Assembly: GCA_900471485.1 (NCBI GenBank) | Contig: UCEU01000040.1 | Coordinates: 1 to 64,000 of the forward strand | Reading direction: 5' to 3' | Source: Hyphomicrobiales bacterium | GTDB taxonomy: Bacteria; Pseudomonadota; Alphaproteobacteria; Rhizobiales; Rhizobiaceae | Length of the DNA: 64,000 nucleotides | Shown here: piece after piece, positions 60,149 through 64,000 of the stretch | Layout: each line of letters begins with the position of its first letter | Numbering within the stretch: position 1 is the first letter of the stretch | Notes under the pieces: generated by a model | What the model was told of the DNA's origin: nothing | What the model saw: only the letters and a program-made list of their open reading frames with translations | Database searches by the model: none | Made by a program: the position numbers and the translations under genes

Positions 60149-61294
60149 ATGATTGTAACAACCGCCGATTTGGAGGCGGCCTGCATCGAGCTGGCCAAGT
60201 CAGAATTCATTACTATCGACACGGAGTTTCTGCGAGAGACGACGTTCTGGCCGGAGCTTTGCTTGATACAAATGGCAAGCCCGACGACCGAAGTGCTTGT
60301 CGATCCTTTGGCCAAGGGCCTCGACATGAAGCCGTTCTTCGAGCTGATGGCGAATGCCAACGTGCTGAAGGTGTTTCACGCGGCGCGCCAGGATATCGAA
60401 ATCATCTACAACAGGGGCGGCCTCATCCCGCATCCGATCTTCGATACGCAAGTCGCAGCCATGGTCTGCGGCTTCGGCGATTCGGTTTCCTACGACCAGC
60501 TCGTCAGCCGCACAAAGGGCGTGCAGATCGACAAGTCGTCGCGCTTCACCGACTGGAGCCGCCGGCCTCTGTCGGAAAAGCAGCTCGACTACGCACTCGC
60601 CGACGTCACCCATCTGCGCGACGTCTACCTCTACCTCAAGGCAGAGCTCGAGCGCGAAGGCCGCTCCTCCTGGCTTTCCGAGGAGATGGATGTTCTGGAA
60701 GCACGCGAGACCTACGACATGCATCCCGACGATGCGTGGCAGCGGCTGAAGATGCGCCTGCGCAAGCCGCAGGAACTCGCGATCCTGAAATATGTCGCCG
60801 CATGGCGCGAACGCGAGGCCCGCTCGCGCAATGTGCCGCGCTCGCGCGTCATCAAGGACGACGCGATTTACGAAATCGCCCAGCAGCAGCCGAAGGACGC
60901 CGAAGCGCTTGGCCGGTTGCGCACCATTCCGAAGGGATGGGAGCGTTCGAGCTCCGGCGCGGCCGTCGTCGAGGCCGTCAATGCGGCTCTGGCGCTGCCG
61001 AAGGCCGAGATGCCGCATGCGCCGCGCCAGACCCAGGCGCCAGAGGGGGCCGCGGCTGCCGCGGAACTGCTCAAGGTGCTGCTGAAGCTCATTTCGGAAA
61101 AGCACGGCGTCGCGCCGAAGGTCATCGCCAACAGCGAGGATCTCGACAAGATCGCGGCCGAAGGCGAAAAGGCCGAGGTCGCGGCCCTCTCCGGATGGCG
61201 GCGGGAGCTCTTCGGCGAGCCGGCGCTGCAGCTGATCCAGGGCCATGTCGCCCTGCGCTTCGTTGGAAAAAAAGTAGAGACGGTAACTCTCTAA
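60149..61294 (+). CDS. rnd: Ribonuclease D
   Basis: A 3'-5' exonuclease of the DEDD family that trims tRNA precursors. The 381-residue protein has the catalytic acids in ITIDTEFLRE, KVFHAARQDIE and YALADVTHLRDVY, which place it in the DEDDy subclass, and one HRDC domain (about 210-290, with QELAILKYVAAWREREARSRN). ATG 60149 is the likely start; no strong ribosome-binding site is seen. Length is typical. The cyclase gene follows 77 bases later. Confidence 0.94.
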   Translation: MIVTTADLEAACIELAKSEFITIDTEFLRETTFWPELCLIQMASPTTEVLVDPLAKGLDMKPFFELMANANVLKVFHAARQDIEIIYNRGGLIPHPIFDTQVAAMVCGFGDSVSYDQLVSRTKGVQIDKSSRFTDWSRRPLSEKQLDYALADVTHLRDVYLYLKAELEREGRSSWLSEEMDVLEARETYDMHPDDAWQRLKMRLRKPQELAILKYVAAWREREARSRNVPRSRVIKDDAIYEIAQQQPKDAEALGRLRTIPKGWERSSSGAAVVEAVNAALALPKAEMPHAPRQTQAPEGAAAAAELLKVLLKLISEKHGVAPKVIANSEDLDKIAAEGEKAEVAALSGWRRELFGEPALQLIQGHVALRFVGKKVETVTL

Positions 61295-61371
61295 CTGCCC
61301 TTACGAAGACACTTTGCGTTGCCTATATGCCGACGTAGAATGCGGCGGCATGACAGAGCAAGGGCAACGGC

Positions 61372-62442
61372 ATGAGAGAAGTATCCCCGGTCCAGAACTG
61401 GCTTCTGATCATGCTGGTCATGGCCGGGAGCGGCGTACTCTACAGCGTCATGTTCTTCCAGGACAGCCGCCCTCTCATAGGGGCGGTTTTCGCGCTCTGC
61501 ATGGGCATGCCGATCATTGCGTTCGAGCGGAAGGTAATCTTCCGCAGGATGCACGATCGCATCGAAGCGTTGCCGACGCTGACGTTTTTCCTCGCCGAGC
61601 TTTTTGTCTACGAAGTGCTGATGAGTATCGGCTTTGCGGCCGCCGGCCTTTCCCTGTGGGGTAGCGGCATTGTCATTCCCCACTCCTGGGTCGACATGGT
61701 GGTGCTGCCGTTCAACGCCTTTCTTTATGCCCTCGCCGTCTGCTCGCTGATGATCTTCGTTCTCAGGGTTCGCGAACTCCTCGGCCGCGAGGTGTTCACC
61801 AGCATGCTCGTCAGCCGTTATCGAAAGCCGGTGAGCGAGGAGCGGGTGTTTCTCTTCATCGACCTCGTCGATTCGACGGCATTCGCGGAAAAGCATGGGG
61901 ATTTACGTGCGCAGCAGATGCTGAGCTCGCTGTTTTCGGCCTTTGCCGAGCCAGTGCGAAAATACAAGGGTACGATCGTCGATTATGTCGGGGATGCCGC
62001 CATCATCACATGGCCGCTTGACCGCGGGATCAAATTCGGCCGCTGCGTGAACTGCATCTTCGACATCATCAACGCGATCGAAGCGGATGCCGAGAACTGG
62101 CTGAAGACCTACGGCCAAGTACCTCGCCTGCGCGCGGCACTGCATGGCGGCAGTATCATCACGGCCGAAATCGGCGTGGACCACCACAAGATCACCTACT
62201 TCGGCGACACGATCAACACGGCATCGCGGCTGGAAATGCTGTGCAAGACGCTGAACCGGTCGGTGCTGATTTCGGCCGACCTCATGCAGCGGATGACCCT
62301 GCCAGCGGACGTCGCCGCCGAAGATCTCGGCTACCACGCCGTGAAGGGACGAGGGCAGAGCGTCGGCGTCGTGGCGCTTGTGAAGGCGGATAACCGGGTG
62401 ACGTCACCAAAGCTTCACGCAGGCGTCAACGCGCCGACATAA
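61372..62442 (+). CDS. Membrane-anchored class III adenylate/guanylate cyclase
   Basis: A 356-residue protein with about six membrane helices in the first 150 residues, followed by a cytoplasmic class III cyclase domain (about 160-330). The metal-binding acids are in FLFIDLVDSTAFA and VDYVGDAAIITW, and the base-recognition and catalytic residues in ITYFGDTINTASRLE (Asn and Arg of the transition-state pair). No receiver or PAS domain is seen; the membrane part probably senses or anchors. Product cAMP is likely but not proved. ATG 61372 is the assumed start. Same direction as rnd and the phytase-like gene. Confidence 0.88.
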   Translation: MREVSPVQNWLLIMLVMAGSGVLYSVMFFQDSRPLIGAVFALCMGMPIIAFERKVIFRRMHDRIEALPTLTFFLAELFVYEVLMSIGFAAAGLSLWGSGIVIPHSWVDMVVLPFNAFLYALAVCSLMIFVLRVRELLGREVFTSMLVSRYRKPVSEERVFLFIDLVDSTAFAEKHGDLRAQQMLSSLFSAFAEPVRKYKGTIVDYVGDAAIITWPLDRGIKFGRCVNCIFDIINAIEADAENWLKTYGQVPRLRAALHGGSIITAEIGVDHHKITYFGDTINTASRLEMLCKTLNRSVLISADLMQRMTLPADVAAEDLGYHAVKGRGQSVGVVALVKADNRVTSPKLHAGVNAPT

Positions 62443-62489
62443 GAGCCCTGCTAATCGAGACCCGCATTCCAATCTTTTTGGGGGTTTCG

Positions 62490-63848
62490 ATGAAAAATAC
62501 TCTTCTTGCTTCCGTTTCATTTCTTCTTTTGATTGCCGGTTCGGCCGCCGCCGACCAGCAGGAATTTCCCGCCAAGCTTGCTGGCCAAGCAATTCTGCCC
62601 GCCAACACCATGGTGCCGGCGCCCGCCGATGCACCCGAGTTTCTCAAGCATTCCGGCAAGTTCACGACCGCAGATCGCAAGCGGACCGAGGTGCTCGGCA
62701 CCGTTCCCGGCAAGGACGGCGCGCGCGTGACCGACCTCAAGCTTCCCTTCGACGGCCAGCCGATCCAGGGCTTTTCTGGCATCAAGACCATGGAAGACGG
62801 CACCTTCTGGACGCTGTCCGACAACGGCTTCGGCTCCAAGGCGAATTCCAGCGACGCCATGCTCTTCCTGCACCAGCTGAAGTTCGACTGGGCGACCGGC
62901 AAGGTGGAGGTCGTCAAGAATCTGTTCCTCTCCGATCCCGATAAAAAGTCCCCCTTCCCGATCGTGCTTGAAGGCGCCGAGAAGCGCTACCTGACGGGCG
63001 CCGACTTCGACATCGAATCCATCCAGCCCGTCGCCGACGGCTTCTGGCTCGGCGAAGAGTTTGGCCCCTACCTGCTCAAATTCGACACCGAGGGTCGTCT
63101 CACGGACGTATTTTCGGCATCGGTCGATGGCAAGCCGGTGCTCTCGCCCGATAATCCGCTCCTGTCCGTGCCGGCCAATCCGACGACCAAGATGCAAGCG
63201 TTCAACCTGAAGCGTTCGGGTGGCTTCGAAGGTCTTGCGATGTCCAAGGACGGCAGCAAACTCTACGGGCTGCTCGAGGGCGCGCTCTATCAGGACGACG
63301 GCAAGATGGAGAGCGTGGACGGTCACACCGCCATCCGCGTCATCGAGTTCGACACGGCTTCGAAGAGCTGGACGGGCCGCAGCTGGCTCTACCCGTTCGA
63401 GGACAAGGGTGTCTCGATCGGCGACTTCAACATGCTCGACGACAGCACCGCCCTGGTGATCGAGCGCGACAACGGCGCCGGCACGAAGGACAAGGCCTGC
63501 GCCGATCCGAAGCAGCCGAAGCCGGATTGCTTCGAAGCTCCCGCCGAGCTGAAGCGCATCTACAAGATCGAGTTCAACGACGCCAACGTCGGCAAGGCCG
63601 TTCGCAAGATCGGCTATATCGATCTGCTGAACATCAAGGATCCCGACAACAAGAAAAAGGCCGGCACCAAGGATGGCGTCTACGACATGCCGTTCGTGAC
63701 GATCGAAAACGTCGACCGTGTCGATGCCACCCACATCGTGGTCGGCAACGACAACAACCTGCCCTTCTCGGCCGGCCGCGCCGTCGACAAGGCCGACGAC
63801 AATGAGTTCAGCCTGCTCGAAGTCGGCGAGTTGCTGAACGCCAAGTAA
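62490..63848 (+). CDS. Exported phytase/esterase-like beta-propeller protein
   Basis: A 452-residue periplasmic protein with a signal peptide (core LLASVSFLLLIAGSAAADQQ, cleavage near residue 22). The rest belongs to the esterase-like activity of phytase family (PF13449 type): it has FSGIKTMEDGTFWTLSDNGFGSK in separate segments, WLGEEFGPYLLKFD, and GFEGLAMSKDGSKLYGLLEG, the Asp/Glu-rich blades of a propeller. Substrate phosphates or esters are possible; activity is unproved. ATG 62490 is preceded by a G-rich tract. It ends at a terminator. Confidence 0.85.
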   Translation: MKNTLLASVSFLLLIAGSAAADQQEFPAKLAGQAILPANTMVPAPADAPEFLKHSGKFTTADRKRTEVLGTVPGKDGARVTDLKLPFDGQPIQGFSGIKTMEDGTFWTLSDNGFGSKANSSDAMLFLHQLKFDWATGKVEVVKNLFLSDPDKKSPFPIVLEGAEKRYLTGADFDIESIQPVADGFWLGEEFGPYLLKFDTEGRLTDVFSASVDGKPVLSPDNPLLSVPANPTTKMQAFNLKRSGGFEGLAMSKDGSKLYGLLEGALYQDDGKMESVDGHTAIRVIEFDTASKSWTGRSWLYPFEDKGVSIGDFNMLDDSTALVIERDNGAGTKDKACADPKQPKPDCFEAPAELKRIYKIEFNDANVGKAVRKIGYIDLLNIKDPDNKKKAGTKDGVYDMPFVTIENVDRVDATHIVVGNDNNLPFSAGRAVDKADDNEFSLLEVGELLNAK

Positions 63849-63867
63849 GCGGTACCATCAGACAAAA

Positions 63868-63908
63868 AAGAAGGCCTTCGCGGTGCTCGCCGCGAAGGCC
63901 TTCTTGTA
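63868..63908. terminator. Strong bidirectional terminator
   Basis: A perfect 16-base-pair stem (63868-63883 with 63890-63905) and 6-base loop, followed by TTCTTG; on the other strand the stem is followed by TTTTTT. It ends the phytase-like gene and the partial gene on the minus strand. Confidence 0.93.
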
Positions 63909-63923
63909 TTCAACATGCCTGTT

Positions 63924-64000
63924 CTATTCGAAGCGGAAAGCCAGGCGCTTGTTGGTGAGCTTGGAGAGCTGCTGCAGGCGTCCTTCCAGCCGCTCGCCTG
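63924..64000 (-). CDS. C-terminal end of a gene cut by the window edge
   Basis: The last 77 bases hold a minus-strand frame ending at TAG (63924-63926). The readable tail is GERLEGRLQQLSKL then TNKRLAFRFE, about 24 residues, with Leu spacing that suggests a helix. Too little is present to name it. It ends 19 bases from the terminator at 63868, which supports it being a real gene end. Confidence 0.55.
   Translation of the reverse strand, partial: GERLEGRLQQLSKLTNKRLAFRFE

Overview
The window is a contiguous piece of chromosome from an alphaproteobacterium, most likely a member of the Rhizobiaceae (Ensifer/Sinorhizobium, Rhizobium or Agrobacterium relatives). Evidence is the high-GC codon use, the gene order (glyA-nrdR-ribD-ribE, ribH-nusB, plsX-fabH-ihfA-merR, ctaA beside a polysaccharide cluster, an LdtR-type regulator upstream of an L,D-transpeptidase), a type-2 CtaA, and a porphobilinogen synthase whose zinc cysteines are replaced by Asp/Ala as in Bradyrhizobium. 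I see no insertion sequence, prophage, CRISPR array or plasmid function. Most of the window is core housekeeping DNA with short accessory stretches.

Layout. 0.3-2.9 kb: an unknown membrane protein, tRNA-Tyr and tRNA-Gly (minus strand), rlmB, two very small membrane proteins and tRNA-Thr. 3.1-7.9 kb: an aldehyde dehydrogenase, a CelD-like acetyltransferase behind an AT-rich promoter region holding a perfect inverted repeat, and a GT39-like glycosyltransferase. 7.9-18 kb: NAD kinase, prfB (with its +1 frameshift site intact), penicillin-binding protein 1A, an AMIN-domain amidase and RNase E with a roughly 600-base leader. 18-28.5 kb: ctaA, a DUF2842 protein, then an exopolysaccharide assembly and export cluster: acetyltransferase, Wzz/Wzc-like co-polymerase whose kinase domain has lost its Walker lysine, Wza-like exporter, GT4 transferase, polyprenyl-phosphate hexose transferase and a polymerase/ligase. 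This set resembles the unipolar polysaccharide (upp) adhesin locus of Agrobacterium and its Sinorhizobium counterpart.

28.5-31 kb: small proteins, tRNA-Pro and a secreted, disordered protein made of a His cluster, a Lys/Asp-rich block and eight exact-length 14-residue repeats, preceded by an AT-rich promoter region. 31-37 kb: lipid and nucleoid genes (MerR regulator, ihfA, fabH, plsX, DUF177, a cytochrome bc1 assembly chaperone) and bamE. 37-46 kb: proton pyrophosphatase, nusB, ribH, three plus-strand accessory genes, then the glyA-nrdR-ribD-ribE operon. 46-50 kb: L,D-transpeptidase, its probable regulator LdtR, a small membrane protein and Mg-type hemB. 50-64 kb: RDD protein, Bpt leucyltransferase, a DMT transporter, parC, a periplasmic protein of unknown function, aspS, a Tat-exported multicopper oxidase, RNase D, a membrane-anchored class III cyclase, a phytase/esterase-like exported protein and the tail of one gene cut by the window edge.

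As a set, the genes build and remodel the envelope (PBP1A, amidase, L,D-transpeptidase, BamE, PlsX/FabH, polysaccharide export), make cofactors (NADP, heme A, porphobilinogen, riboflavin, one-carbon units) and process RNA (RNase E, RNase D, RlmB). The parts most worth a second look are the degenerate-kinase polysaccharide co-polymerase, the 14-residue repeat protein, the palindromic operator candidate at 4863-4884 and the long rne leader.
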